Shown here: piece after piece, positions 1 to 10,462 of the stretch
How positions within the stretch are numbered: position 1 is the first letter of the stretch
Layout of the letters: each line of letters starts with the position of its first letter
Assembly (NCBI GenBank): GCA_963837005.1
Contig: CAWIMC010000001.1
Span: forward strand, 124,001-188,000
From: CALDTK01 sp963837005
GTDB lineage: Bacteria > Bacteroidota > Bacteroidia > Chitinophagales > Saprospiraceae
Length of the DNA stretch: 64,000 nucleotides
Reading direction: 5' to 3'
Notes under the pieces: generated by a model
The model's database searches: none
What the model was told of the DNA's origin: nothing
What the model saw: the letters and a program-made list of their open reading frames with translations, nothing else
Translations under genes and position numbers: made by a program

Positions 1-620
1 TGGAACCCGGCGAGTGCGTCGCTGTTTCCGGTGCGAATGGAGCTGGCAAGACCACCTTGTTGAGGGCCCTTGCAGGCGTGTTTCGACCCAACGCTGGTCG
101 TCGAGTCGGTCCCCGTACGTGCGCGTACGTGCCGGCAATGGTGGAACACACCCCTGTGACGGCAGGCAACTGGCTGGCCGCGATGCCACGCTCGGCGCGA
201 TCGGATCCGAATGTGATGCTCGAAGCGCTGGGCTTCGACGGTGATCTCGGGGCGCCGTGCCGGGCGTTGTCGTTCGGTAACTCGCGCAAGCTGCTTCTCG
301 CTGAGGCACTCTCTCGAAGCGGTGAACAGTTCGTGGTGATCGACGAAGTGAGCGCAGGCTTGGACCAGCGAGGGCTCGATGGCCTTCACCGGGCGGTCGC
401 CGAACTGCGCGAGGCCGGATGCGCTTTCGCGCTCGCGGATCAACAGACCCGACCGGTTCGAGGCGCCGACGTCGCCTATCTCGTTGCTGATCGAGGTGTA
501 CGGATCGATGTCGCCGGTGAACGCTCATCGATTCACCTGACGGGACCAACTGCTTCATTGAGCGCACTGGTCGACGGGGCAGCCGAACTCGGTTTCGCTG
601 TAGTCGAAGATCCGTCGTGA
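1..620 (+). CDS. ABC transporter ATP-binding protein, 5'-partial
   Basis: The reading frame is open from the left edge to the stop at 618-620, so the start lies outside the window. It shows a Walker A loop (GANGAGKTTLL), a weak signature (LSFGN) and a Walker B (FVVIDE) followed by an SAGLD D-loop, the hallmarks of an ABC ATPase that powers a membrane permease. The domain is short, about 205 visible residues. The next gene overlaps the stop by 4 bases (GTGA) and is an integral membrane protein, so the two should form one exporter. Substrate is unknown. Base and codon use resemble an actinobacterium rather than the rest of the window, and the dispersed hairpin motif found everywhere else is absent here. 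Confidence 0.8.
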   Translation, partial: EPGECVAVSGANGAGKTTLLRALAGVFRPNAGRRVGPRTCAYVPAMVEHTPVTAGNWLAAMPRSARSDPNVMLEALGFDGDLGAPCRALSFGNSRKLLLAEALSRSGEQFVVIDEVSAGLDQRGLDGLHRAVAELREAGCAFALADQQTRPVRGADVAYLVADRGVRIDVAGERSSIHLTGPTASLSALVDGAAELGFAVVEDPS

Positions 621-1240
621 TCGCGTTCACTCTCCGACTCGTTGCGCGTTCGTCGGCGTGGATTGCACCGTCGATCGTTCTGATTCTGTGGATCGCTGTC
701 ACCCTCGGCGGTGGAGGCAGCGCACGATCAGCCGTGGCCGGGCTGTTCTATGCCGTGGCGATCTGGGCGACTTGGATGACGATCTCAACAGGCAACCTCG
801 ACACCGACGCACACCGTGACCTGCTCGCCGCAGCCTGCGGGTCGGCGTCTCGGCTCCACGCCGCACGCGCTGCCACGGTCGCAGTGTCGGTCGTTGCAAT
901 CAGCGTCGTCGTGTCCGGGCTCACGATCGTGACGGGCACCAGCAGCAACAGGCCCGGCGACTTCGTGATCTGCGCAGTCGTGACCAGCGCGGGAGGGTTT
1001 CTCGGTGTGAGCTTCGGGACTCTGTTGCATCGACCACTGCTTCGTCACCGAGGACTCACCGTGCTCTTCGCCCTCCTGCTCCTCATCGCCACGATCGTGT
1101 CGCCACCAACGATCGCAGCACTCAACAGCATCGAGTCCGACAGCCCCACAACCGCCATCACGCTCGCCCTCGTGCTCGGATGTTCGTGCGTCGCTGTCAC
1201 CACCGTCGCCGCACGAATTGCGGCCGCCAGAGCCAGATAG
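617..1240 (+). CDS. ABC transporter membrane subunit (putative)
   Basis: A 207-residue protein starting at GTG, translationally coupled by a 4-base overlap to the ATPase upstream. About six hydrophobic segments can be read (near residues 14-32, 40-58, 77-98, 110-130, 140-160 and 175-195), which fits the permease half of an ABC exporter. I do not recognise a family by sequence; the assignment rests on context and topology. Shortly after its stop the sequence changes into a Bacteroidota-like PBP1C fragment on the other strand. Confidence 0.6.
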   Translation: MIAFTLRLVARSSAWIAPSIVLILWIAVTLGGGGSARSAVAGLFYAVAIWATWMTISTGNLDTDAHRDLLAAACGSASRLHAARAATVAVSVVAISVVVSGLTIVTGTSSNRPGDFVICAVVTSAGGFLGVSFGTLLHRPLLRHRGLTVLFALLLLIATIVSPPTIAALNSIESDSPTTAITLALVLGCSCVAVTTVAARIAAARAR

Positions 1241-1299
1241 GCCAAAGCTGCCGAACCGAGATCGAGGCCAACCGCACCGCCAACCGAACCTACTGAGGT

Positions 1300-2179
1300 G
1301 GATGGGAGGATCGGTGGATGAGTTGGTGGGAGGATGGGCTGTGCTTTGGTGCACGCCATTTGGGGCGAAGGGGGCGTTGGGTAGGGTGAGTTGCGGCGCC
1401 AGGTCGGGTAGGCGCATGGGCTCCCCGGGCAGCGGTTCGAGTTTGGCGAGTTCAAGCGTCTCCTCATCGATGTCACCGCGGGCGTGCAGTTTATCCAACA
1501 GGCCATCGCGTTTTTGCCGAAAGGCCGCATCCGAGCGACCGGGATAGATCACCCCCGGTGCGTTCGGCAGCACCGCCAGCGCCGCGGCCTCCCCCCACGA
1601 AAAGTGCGTCGGCCCGCGCCCGTAGTACCGCCACGCCGCCGCGTCCAAACCCACGACATTGCCGCCGAAGGGCGCGTGTGCCGCGTAAAGCGCCAGGATC
1701 TCCTCCTTAGAATACGTCAGCTCCAGCCGCGTGGCCCAGGCCACCTCGATTAGTTTCTCCCAGACGCTGCGCCGCTCGTCCCCGCGCATCAACCTTACCG
1801 TCTGCATCGTGAGCGTCGACCCGCCGCTCACCGTGCGACCGGCCCCCAGGTTTTGCCGCAAGGCCCGCCCGATCGACACCGGATTGACCCCCGGGTGCCA
1901 GCGGAAGTACTCGTCCTCAAAGAGTTGCACGCACCGCACGTAGCGCTCGTCGAGCGAGTCCGAGGGCGGGAATCGCCACTGCTCATCGGCGGCGATCCGG
2001 GCGGAGAGGAGTCGGCCGTCGTGGTCTTCGACGAGGGTGGAGTAGGGGGAATTGAAGAGAGGGGTGGGGAGGCAGGTGAGCCAGGCGAGGAGGGCGGTGA
2101 GGCATAGGATGGACGCCGCTTGCCAGCGCCAGCCTAGACCGCGCCACCGATTCCGAATCTTGCTAATCGACTGGCTCAA
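1300..2179 (-). pseudogene. pbpC: Penicillin-binding protein 1C, N-terminal glycosyltransferase part only
   Basis: Residues 22-38 form a membrane anchor. Then come GT51 peptidoglycan glycosyltransferase motifs: EDEYFRWHPG with the catalytic Glu, GGSTLTMQ, and RLELTYSKEEILALY. These polymerise lipid II glycan strands in the periplasm. PBP1C is normally about 750-800 residues with a transpeptidase domain; here recognisable sequence stops near residue 280 (about 1340) and the open frame runs on antisense into the ABC permease gene to 785. The gene lies downstream of an alpha-2-macroglobulin, its usual partner in many bacteria. The break coincides with the change to actinobacterial-looking sequence, so truncation by misassembly is as likely as real decay. 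Confidence 0.75.
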
Positions 2180-2227
2180 TGAGGGTTACGTTGCTGCATT
2201 CGCATGTGCTGCAGGACTTGGAAAGGG

Positions 2228-2243
2228 GGCTTTCGCCAAAACT
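2228..2243 (-). repeat. Mini-hairpin motif, intergenic copy upstream of pbpC
   Basis: A perfect consensus copy (GTTTTGGCGAAAGCC on minus) in the noncoding stretch upstream of the pbpC fragment. An intergenic copy shows that the motif is not a protein-level signal. Confidence 0.85.
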
Positions 2244-2431
2244 GGGGGTGGGGGAGGTTGTGGTGTGAGACAGAACCAGACTTGGGATAGGCTTACTGGG
2301 GGCTCATGTGGGTTGTGTTGGGTTCGACAATTCCGCATGCTAAGCGGTAGAGGCGTACGCAACGAAAGTAGGCTGCTGTGCCGGTTTGCGGGTAGCGCAC
2401 CCCGAATGGCGGCGGCCGCGGGCGGCGTGGT

Positions 2432-2479
2432 TTACACCGACACTTACACCGACACTTACACCGACATTTACACCGGCAC
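2432..2479. repeat. 12-bp tandem repeat, four units
   Basis: Four consecutive units of TTACACCGACAC, the last two with one change each (GACAT, GGCAC). It sits about 20 bp before the AlbA-like gene start. The count is a multiple of three, but there is no sign it is translated. Confidence 0.85.
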
Positions 2480-2497
2480 GGCACGTAAGCTGTTGAC

Positions 2498-2920
2498 ATG
2501 CAGAGAGCCATCGACCAGTTACTCAGACAGCCGGAAGGTCGGCACCTGGAGTTCAAGCGCGCGGAGGCCGACCCTCGCAAGGTGGTTCGTACGGTATGTG
2601 CCTTCGCGAATACGGCCGTCGGGCACGTCGTCATCGGGGTGGCCGACGACGGGCAAGTGCTCGGGGTGCCCCATGCTGCGAGCCTCGAGGAACGATACGC
2701 CTCCGTAATTTCCGATAGTATCGAGCCGCAGCTCGTGGTCGACCTCCAGCGTCTGCGTGTAGGTAGCCAGGAATTACTGATTATCAAGGTGCCTTGTGCA
2801 TCCATCTTGACGTCGAGATACTTGCTCATCGCGAGCAGGTCCCACGCGGTGGACTGCGTGGTGTGCCAGGTGTTCGAACTCGTCCCGCGACTGATCGTCT
2901 GCGCAACCGAGGGAAGTTAA
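2498..2920 (+). CDS. AlbA_2/Schlafen-like N-terminal fragment fused to antisense alpha-2-macroglobulin sequence
   Basis: Residues 1-95 match the Schlafen AlbA_2 domain pattern: HLEFKRA near the start, then VRTVCAFANT, and VIGVADDGQVLGV. This putative nucleic-acid-binding domain is found in proteins of about 400 residues often linked to transcription control or defence. From about residue 104 the frame runs into a ~105-bp copy of the alpha-2-macroglobulin gene (2806-2910, matching 4823-4928) read on the non-coding strand, so the C-terminus is not a natural protein sequence. The gene is therefore a truncated remnant. Start ATG at 2498 follows the 12-bp tandem repeat; no clear ribosome binding site. 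Confidence 0.6.
   Translation: MQRAIDQLLRQPEGRHLEFKRAEADPRKVVRTVCAFANTAVGHVVIGVADDGQVLGVPHAASLEERYASVISDSIEPQLVVDLQRLRVGSQELLIIKVPCASILTSRYLLIASRSHAVDCVVCQVFELVPRLIVCATEGS
2806..2910 (-). repeat. Duplicated internal fragment of the alpha-2-macroglobulin gene
   Basis: About 105 bp align, at roughly 90 percent by eye, with 4823-4928 inside the alpha-2-macroglobulin gene, in the same orientation. In the minus frame it reads the same peptide context (MSKYLDVK) as the gene. This is a scar of recombination or of a second, largely lost copy of that gene. Confidence 0.85.
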
Positions 2921-2958
2921 CAAAGCGACAGTTGCGGTAGTCAAAAATTGACTGTATC

Positions 2959-3472
2959 TTGCCCACTCAACAGTTTGGAGTGCAAGTTGACCTTCGCAGC
3001 GTAGCAGAGAATCGGATAGTGTCCGGGTACATCTCTCCTACGAGCGTTGCGGCAATTAAAGCAGAAACCAGAGGTTGGCAGTTCCCATGGGGAGCGATGA
3101 CAATTGCAGAAGATTCAACGTTTTACAAGCTCACCATTGTCGAACCTAGTCAAGAAATACAGGGCCTACTGATGCTTTCAGTCATAGATAAAGAAATGAT
3201 CTACATGAACAATGTTGAAGTTGCGCCACACAACTTTGGAACCAATCGCAAATTTGTGAACGTGGCGGGGGTGCTGATTGCGTTTGCCTGTCTACAGTCA
3301 TTCGAAATGGGTCAAGGTAACTATGCAGGTTTTCTGTCGTTTGACAGCAAATCGGAATTAATAGAACTGTATAAGGACGAGATATGGAGCTACTCACATC
3401 ATCGGAACTAAAATGTTCTTTGACCCAACGGCAGGAAGCCACCTAATCAACAAGTACTTAAAATCAAATTGA
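2959..3472 (+). CDS. GNAT-like protein next to an Xre antitoxin, probable toxin, frameshifted
   Basis: The open frame 2959-3411 has a TTG start and ends with FLSFDSKSELIELYKDE, a pattern I associate with small GNAT-fold proteins paired with helix-turn-helix antitoxins. The rest of that C-terminus (YGATHIIGT, MFFDPTAG, LINKYLKSN) is in another frame and stops at 3470-3472, so one base near 3384 is extra or missing. The corrected end lies 6 bp before the Xre gene, consistent with an operon. The DNA is clearly AT-richer than the neighbours, suggesting horizontal transfer. Toxin function is inferred from context; catalytic residues cannot be confirmed. The true start could also be a GTG a few codons downstream. 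Confidence 0.55.
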
Positions 3473-3478
3473 TCGATC

Positions 3479-3961
3479 ATGAAACAGCAAGACGAGCCCA
3501 ACGCGGGCGGTATAAACGGCATCGGCCTAAAGCCTATCGACCGGGGAAGTCAAGACTTCGAAGCGTTGAAGAATGCAATAGAGTTGCATTCTATGTCGCG
3601 AAGTCAGGTGGAAAAAAGAAGAGACCAACTGCTCGTGATTCGGTTTAAGATGTTGGCTTACATCCGACCAGGCAATCCTGTAGAGATTAAGTCGGCCGGG
3701 GAATTTCTGCATAATCTAATTGCGGTTGCCGGCATTAGCAAAACGCATTTCGCCAAATATGTCGATGTCCACTATTCAAATATGATCGCGATTCTAAATG
3801 GCCGTCGAAAAATGAATGCAGACTTAGCGACAAAAGCTGAAAAGATATTTGGTGTTGAAGCTTCTGTATGGATGCAAGTAGAAACTAAAAATGAACTGTT
3901 GCGGTACGCTGCGGACAATGAGAACACCTACGATTATAGCCTTGACGAGCTAGTAAATTGA
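3479..3961 (+). CDS. Xre/HigA-like helix-turn-helix antitoxin
   Basis: A 160-residue protein whose residues ~80-145 form a Xre-type helix-turn-helix: LHNLIAVAGISKTHFAKYV, HYSNMIAILNGRRKM, then KAEKIFGVEASVWMQVE, which matches HigA-like antitoxins. The first 75 residues are an unrecognised extension. It starts 6 bp after the corrected end of the GNAT-like gene, so the pair likely forms a self-regulated toxin-antitoxin operon in which this protein binds the promoter and the toxin. It is AT-rich compared with flanking genes. Confidence 0.7.
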   Translation: MKQQDEPNAGGINGIGLKPIDRGSQDFEALKNAIELHSMSRSQVEKRRDQLLVIRFKMLAYIRPGNPVEIKSAGEFLHNLIAVAGISKTHFAKYVDVHYSNMIAILNGRRKMNADLATKAEKIFGVEASVWMQVETKNELLRYAADNENTYDYSLDELVN

Positions 3962-4019
3962 ATGCGCATAACCTTGAGCCGTCCAGCCTGGCTCGGGTCG
4001 CTTACGCTCACCCTCGCCA

Positions 4020-4106
4020 GACTGGCCTCGCTCACGGCGGACCTACCGGCCCGCTAGCTCTATCCGCCCCAAGTGGGCCGGTAGGTCCACCATTCGCGAG
4101 GCCAGT
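4020..4106. repeat. 87-bp nested inverted repeat
   Basis: Outer arms GACTGGCCTCGC (4020-4031) and GCGAGGCCAGTC (4095-4106), inner arms GGACCTACCGGCCC (4039-4052) and GGGCCGGTAGGTCC (4075-4088), all perfect. It lies at the 3' end of the alpha-2-macroglobulin frame and beside the imported toxin-antitoxin block. It may act as a terminator or be a nonautonomous mobile (MITE/BIME-like) element; no T-tract follows either side. Confidence 0.85.
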
Positions 4107-7100
4107 CCGCACGCCGAGGCCGCAGGCCGACAGCGGGCGGGCTGGGCTGGCGACTAAACAAAGGGCGTGTAGACAAAAATCCCTCACTGCCACCACCACC
4201 CCCCGCACCTCAACCCGCCCCCCCCGACTCCGCGCACTCACCCCCCGATCATACATCGCCTGCACATACACCTGCGGCAAATTATACGCCCCCGTATAAG
4301 CCGCATTCAACTGCGTCGTCACAACCACTTGCTTCCCGACCCCCAGATCAAAATAACTCAGCACCCGGTCATCCCGAATATCTTGGTACTGAATGCCACT
4401 GGGCGCCGCAGCCCCGCCCTCCAAACGCCGATTCCTAATCTCCCACCCCGCCGGAAACAACTGCGTCAACGCCAGATCATGATAAGCCCCGAGCCGCCCC
4501 GGGTGCCGCACCGTCACCACCGCCAAAAAGTCCGTGCCCTGCTGCACGTTCGCCGGGTCGAGGCGCTCGCCGTTGAGACTCGTGTAGCGCACGTCCATCT
4601 GGAGGTTGTCGCTCGCCGGCGGGGCCTCGTCGCCGGCCACGGCGATCCCGGTGCTCACGAGGTTGACCATCAGGCGGCGCGTACCGGTGTTCGTGATCCG
4701 GACTTGCTGCCCGGCGGCCGTCGGACCGGGCAGCGGCACCACCCGCAACTCCTTCTCCTGCGTCGCGGCCTTCGCGGGCGCGGAGGCCAGCGCGAAGGTG
4801 TAGCTCAGCGGACCGGCGTCCGCCTTGACGTCGAAATACTTGCTCATCGCCAGCAGGCTCCACGCGGTGGACTGCGTGCTGTACCAGGCGTCCGAACTCA
4901 TCCCGCGACTGATCGCCTGCGCCGTCCGGAAGGCGGCCGTGCGGTCCTTGAGCAGGTTGAACACGTACAGCGCGATGGCCTGGTCGCGGATCGGCGAACC
5001 GTACGTGTAGGCGCTGTAGCCGTAGTCGCGCACGGGCTCGGGGGCGTTCTCGGCTTTCGCCAAAACCTGCCGCGCGGCGTCCGTCTGGCCGGCCAGCGCG
5101 TAGGCGGCGGCGAGCAGTTGAGACGTGGTTTGGTTGAGGCCAGTCTGGCCGCGCAGGCGGTTCATCGCCCCGAGCTGCGGCTCGCCCGCGAGCGCGAGCG
5201 TCATCAGGCGGTAGGCCTGGATCAAGGCGCTGTCGTCCTCGCGGGCGTCAGCAAGCGCCTGGGTCCACTCGTTGGCGGCGCGCTTCTGGTAGCTCGTCCA
5301 ACCGCTCAGCAGACTCGGCTCCACGCGGTAGCCTGCCGCCTTGGCCTCGAGCATGAAGTGCCCGGCGTAGTTCGTGTTCCAGTTGCTGAGGTAGGGCTGC
5401 CCCGGCCAGTAAGCAAACGATCCGTCGCCGCGGCGGTACTTCGGCAGGGCCGCCAGCGTCGCCTCCACGCTGGCCTGCGTGCGGGCGGCGCGGGCGGCGG
5501 GCAGGTCCATCAGTTTGGCGAGGTACAGCTGCGGGAACCCCTTCGAGATCACCTGCTCCAAACACCCGTGCGGGTAGCCGATCAGGTAGTCGAGCCGCTG
5601 TTCGAGCTTGAGGGGCAGGTTGCCGCTGAACTCCAGCGAACCCTCGTTCGTGCCCGCAATCCCGACCGCGGCGTAGGTGCCGGACCAGGTTTCGCCGGGC
5701 TCGATCACGGCGGCCTGCACGTCGCTCGTGCGCGGGTTCGGCGCGCGCACGTCGAGTTCGATTTCGTCGCTTGCGCTAAAACCTGCCCCGCTCACTTTCA
5801 CCCGCACCGTGGCAACCCCGAGCTTCTCGGGGACGCGGAGGCGGAAACGCACGATCTGCTCACCGGGTCGCGCGAAACTCGCCTGGCCCGTGCGGGACTC
5901 CGGCTCGAGGAGTTGGAGCTTGTCGAGCTCCACCTTGACGGTTTTGATCTTGGCGTCGGTCGCGAAGACCGTCACCGGCAGGTCGATCGTCTCGCCCGGG
6001 CTCACGACCCGCGGGAGCGTCGCCATGACCATCAGCGGCCGGCGGACCGGCCGCGTGAGTTCGGCCGAACCGTAGGCGCCGTCGCGCCCGGCCACCACCA
6101 TGACCCGCACCGCCCCCATGTAGTTCGGCATCGTGAGCTCGTGCTGCACGGTTTTGCCGGAAGGCAGCGAAAACGGCCCCAGAAACTTCACCACCGGCCG
6201 GAAGCGATTCGCGCGCGGGTCGACCTTCTCGCCGGTCGCCGCGTCACCGCCGACGGCCAGCAAACCGGCCAGTTTCCCGTCGAAGGCCCCGAGCACGTAC
6301 TTGTACAAATCCCAGGTCTGGACGCCGAGCGCGAGGCGCTGGTTGAAGCGCGCGTACGGGTCGGGCGTCTGGAAACTCGTCAGGTCGAGCAGACCCTCCT
6401 CCACGACGGCCAGCGTGTAGCTCATCGGTTTGCCGTCGGCCTCGGAGACGCTCACCGTGAAGGCCTCCTCGGGGCTCAGCTCCATGCCCTTCGGGTGGCT
6501 CGCGGACGCGACGGCGAGTTTTGGCGAAAGCCGCAGCTCCGGGCTCGACACCGTCATCGGCTGGATGCCGAAGAGGCGGATCGGCTGGTCGTTGACGGTC
6601 TGGGCGTGCGGCTGGAGCAGGGTCACGTGCACGAAGGCGTTCGGGACCATCTCCTCGTCGACCTCGATCTCGAGGTCCTGCGGGGTGGCGAGGCCGTCGA
6701 CCCAGCGGTAGCTCAGCACGCGGTCGCCGCGCTCGACGGTCACGAAGGCGCGCCCGCCCGCGAAGGCCGGCAGGCGACACCTTGGCCGTCTCGCCGGCGA
6801 GGTAGTCCTCCTTGTCGAGCTTGAAGGCCAGCATCTCGGCCCCGCCCGGGCGCGAGGACGCGTCGTAGGCCCAGCGCGGGTTCTCGATCGTGATCACGGT
6901 CGAGGTCGCGTGGCCGCTGGTCGGGTCGGTGACGCGGACGAGCTTGCGGCCGAACTCCAGTTTGGAGAGGTCCGCGCGCCAGGTCGTGCGGCCGTTCGGG
7001 ACGTCCACCGTCGTCGACATCGTGCGCGAGGCGCCGCTGTTGGCGACGTAGCTCGCGAGATCACGCTGTTCGCTAGCGCTCCCACCAGTAGCTCCAGGCG

Positions 7101-9924
7101 ATGTCGTAGACCTCGACCGTGACCTGCCGCGGCACGGGCCGCCCGCGCGCGTCGAGGGTGACCAACTCGAAGGGGATCGGCTGCGAGCCGTCGAGCCCGT
7201 ACCAACTCTCGGACTTCGGCGCCTTGACGCCGACGTAGCTCGTGAACGGCGACAAGGTCACGCTCCGGGTCACGGTGCTGAACGCGCCGGTCGGCTCGAA
7301 GACCCGCGTCACGAGCCGCGCCTGCAACATGCCGGGGGGCAGTTCGCCGCCCGCGCGCGCCACCGGGACCGCGAAGCGCGCCGTGCCCTCGGCGTCGAGC
7401 TGGCCGTCGAAGAGCTTCTCCTCCGAGACCTCGTAGGGCCGCGCCTCGTCGAGGAAGTCGAAGTCTTTGTAGCGATCCGTGGCTTTGCTATCCGCGAAAC
7501 TCGGCTGCACGCCCCGCGCCGAGTACTCGACGTCGGCCTTGAGGGGTCCGGCCGCCCCGCCGAAGAGCCAGCGCGCCATGAGCGAAATCTGCGTGTCGTC
7601 GGTGACGTCGACGGTCTCGCCCTCGAACCCGAACTCGACCTTGAGCCGGTTCGGCATCACGGTCTCGACGCGGACGACCTTCTCGAGCTGGCTCGCGCCC
7701 ACGCGGACCACGGCGCGGTAGGCGCCCGTCGGGGCATCCGGCGAGGTGGCGGTCCGCAGGTCGTAGAAGTCGGGTGCCGACGGACGCACGGCCCGCTCGA
7801 CGAGGGTCGCGCCGGCCGGGTCCTTGAGGGTGAAGTAGACGTTGCCGTCCCCGCCGCTCGCCAGGGCGCGCGCCTCGCGGTCGAGGATGAGCGTGAGGTA
7901 GATCGAGTCCCCCGGGCGCCACACCCCGCGCTCGCCGTAGAGGTAGCCGCGGACGCCGTCGGCGACGTACTCCCCGGCCACGTCGAAGGTCGACGTGTTG
8001 AGGGCCGTGTAGTCGGTCACCTTGAGGTACCCGCGCTCCTCGCCGCGCTTCGCGGTCACCATCATGACGTGGCGCGCATCCGCGAAAGTCGCCACGCCGT
8101 TGCCGCCGGTTTTGGCGAAAGCCTTGACCTGGAGCTGCTCGTCGACCAACTCGACGTCGAGCCCGGAGATCGGTTGGGCCGTCCGCAAATCCGTCGCGAC
8201 GACGATCATCTCGCCCGCGCCGGACGACTTGGCGATCAGGCCGATGTCCGAGGCGAGGAAGTTGCGCCGCTGGGCTCGGTTGCGGTAGTAGGCCGGGTCG
8301 CAAGGGTCGGTGGCGTCCGCACTCTCGTCGTAATCGTAGTAGTCGTACTCGTCCTCGTAGTCGGCGTAGTAGTCATCGGTCTGCTCGTAATTCGCGAAGC
8401 GCACCTCGTACGGGAGCTGCCCGGCGGCGATCGGTTTGGAGGCCGAGGGCGCCGCATCCGGGGCGTCGTCACCGCAGGGATAGCGCGCGTGGCGCTCCGC
8501 GAAGTCGATCGAGACGCGGTAGATGGCCCCGGGCTCGACGGTGACGATCTTGGCGAGGTCGAGGGCGTAGTTGTTCCAGTCGAGCAGGTCGACGGCCGCC
8601 GCGCCCCGCAGCGGGATCTCCCCGCGGAACACCGTCCGCCCGACGCGCCTCAGCGAGTAGCGCCCGTCGAGTTCGTTCTCCTGGAAGAACTGCCCGACGT
8701 TGTTGGTGAAGATCCGCGTCACGCTCACCTCGACGGCCGAGAGCGCGACGGCGCGAAACGGCAGGGTCATGCCCTTTGCTCGACGGCACGATGACGCCGT
8801 CGCCGATCATCTCGACGGCCGGGGTGTAGTCGTGGAGGCTTACGCCAAAACGCCGGTCCCGTCCGACACTGCGCCCCCCGAGCGACTTGACGGCCGCGTC
8901 CACGACGACGTCGATGTTGCCGGTCAAACGCTCGGCCGGGCTGAGGCTCACGACGTTGTTGCTCACCGAAACCGTGGCCTCGGTAGCGCCGGCCAAACGG
9001 ATCAATCCGTCGACATCCTGGTTGCGGTCCAGCACGTCCGAGAAGTGCACGCGGATGAGCTGCTTCCCCGACTGCTCGACGACGACCTGCGTAACCTTGA
9101 ACGTGTCCACCGCCGGCACCTCGACGAGGCGCACGCTGTCGAACTCCAGCCCGAGCGGCGCACCCGCCCACGCCAGCGAGACGACACCAGACTGCTGTCC
9201 GCGCGCGATGTCCGTCACGACGAAACGCCGGTCGTGCACGTCCGCGCCCGCCTCCCAGCTCACGGGCAGGGGCGCGCCGTTCTGCGTGACGGTGAGGGCG
9301 GCCTGCACGTCCTCGGCATCCGCGCGGTCGAAACTCCTGAGCGTCCCCGAGAGCCGCATCCGTCCGTTGCGCGCGTCGACGAGGTCGGGCGCGAGCAGCA
9401 CGTCCTGCAGCGCCAGGCCCTGCGCCATGACCCGGAAGCCGAACCGCATTCTAGCCAGCGAGTCGGGCACGGCCGGGAAGAGCGCCCGGAGGTCGAGGGT
9501 CGCCTGGTAGGGCTGGTCCTGCGGCAGCGGTTCGGCCGGGACGAAGGTGAGCTGCGTGGCGGCGGTCCAGGTGAGCTGCCCGTCGATCTTGGGTTTGAAG
9601 GTGAGGAGGTCTTTGGGGGCCTCGGTCCCGACGGCGGAGCAGCGCGACGGTCTCGGTGAGCTCGACGATGATTGGGTCGCGGGCGGAGACGGTCCCGGAG
9701 GTGAAGGCCGCGACGTATGGGGCGTAGGCGACGGAGGGGACGAGGTCGAGGCCGGTGGTCTTGTCTTCCTTGCGGCAGGCTGGTAGGAGGGTGACGAGGG
9801 TGGCCAGTAGCAGGGCGAGTGAGGCGGCAGTGCGGCTTGCGCCAAAACTCGTGCGCCGGGATGGGCGACGTAGTTGGTGATTGGGACACTGGGCGGAAGC
9901 GGATGGCAGGTGGGGCGTGAGCAT
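4032..9924 (-). CDS. Alpha-2-macroglobulin family lipoprotein, four apparent frameshifts
   Basis: The N-terminus (MLTPHLPS start at 9924) has a hydrophobic signal ending in the lipobox LLPAC, so a lipid-anchored periplasmic protein. The thioester motif GCLEQV, about 5560, marks a protease-trapping bacterial A2M; such proteins are thought to guard the periplasm and often pair with PBP1C, which lies downstream here. Total length of about 1,900 residues fits the family. Frame changes near 9640, 8770, 7075 and 6770 split it into five open segments that join without loss of homology, so sequencing indels are likelier than decay. The C-terminal ~60 codons read into an inverted repeat; an indel in a C8 run at 4218-4225 would restore an earlier stop. 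Eight mini-hairpin motifs lie within it. Confidence 0.85.
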
Positions 9925-10462
9925 GGGGTCGTGAGCGCTTTTGGCTAGGGTCCAGAGGCGGGGTCCGGGGAGCGAAAGCTACGACGGGAGTGGGCTTGGG
10001 GGACGGGACTGCTTCTGAAGAGCGCCGACATTGAATAAGGTCTGAATATTAAGCTGTTTGTCTAAGCAGACCCGCTCCCGCGAGCGCCCCCGAGCCGCCG
10101 CCCCCGACCTCGGCGAAGCCACGTGCATAGCCTCCCCGCCCTCGGTGCCGAAGCGTAGCGCCTCCGTGTCCTCGGTGCCGAATCCCCGCAGCGGCGAAGC
10201 CGCCGTTTCCGAGCGGCGACACAGGAGTACCTGCCACGCAACGCTTCCCGAAGCAGCGCTCTAATTTTTAAATCTCAATTAATACCGGCTAGTACGCTCA
10301 CGCGGTGCCGGAGGCACCTTCCCGCAGGCTAGTAGCAGGTATTTTAATGCCGAAGGCTTCTCCCGTTTCGCGTCGGTCGTCACCTGCGCTCCGCCCAACG
10401 GTTCGGCTCCGTGGCTCCTCCGTGCAACACCTCCGTGCCGCTCCGTGCGTAATCTCTGCCGC
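9925..10462. other. Intergenic region without a recognisable gene
   Basis: About 540 bp of GC-rich sequence between the minus-strand alpha-2-macroglobulin and AAA-ATPase genes. It must carry the promoter of the former. Short imperfect palindromes such as GGCGAAGCCGCC (around 10191) occur, but no coding pattern or terminator with a T-tract was seen. Confidence 0.5.

Noticed and set aside
4329..6824. 831-codon plus-strand open frame opposite the alpha-2-macroglobulin gene
   Set aside because: It is an Arg/His/Val-rich shadow frame caused by high GC; the minus strand carries recognisable homology including the thioester motif.
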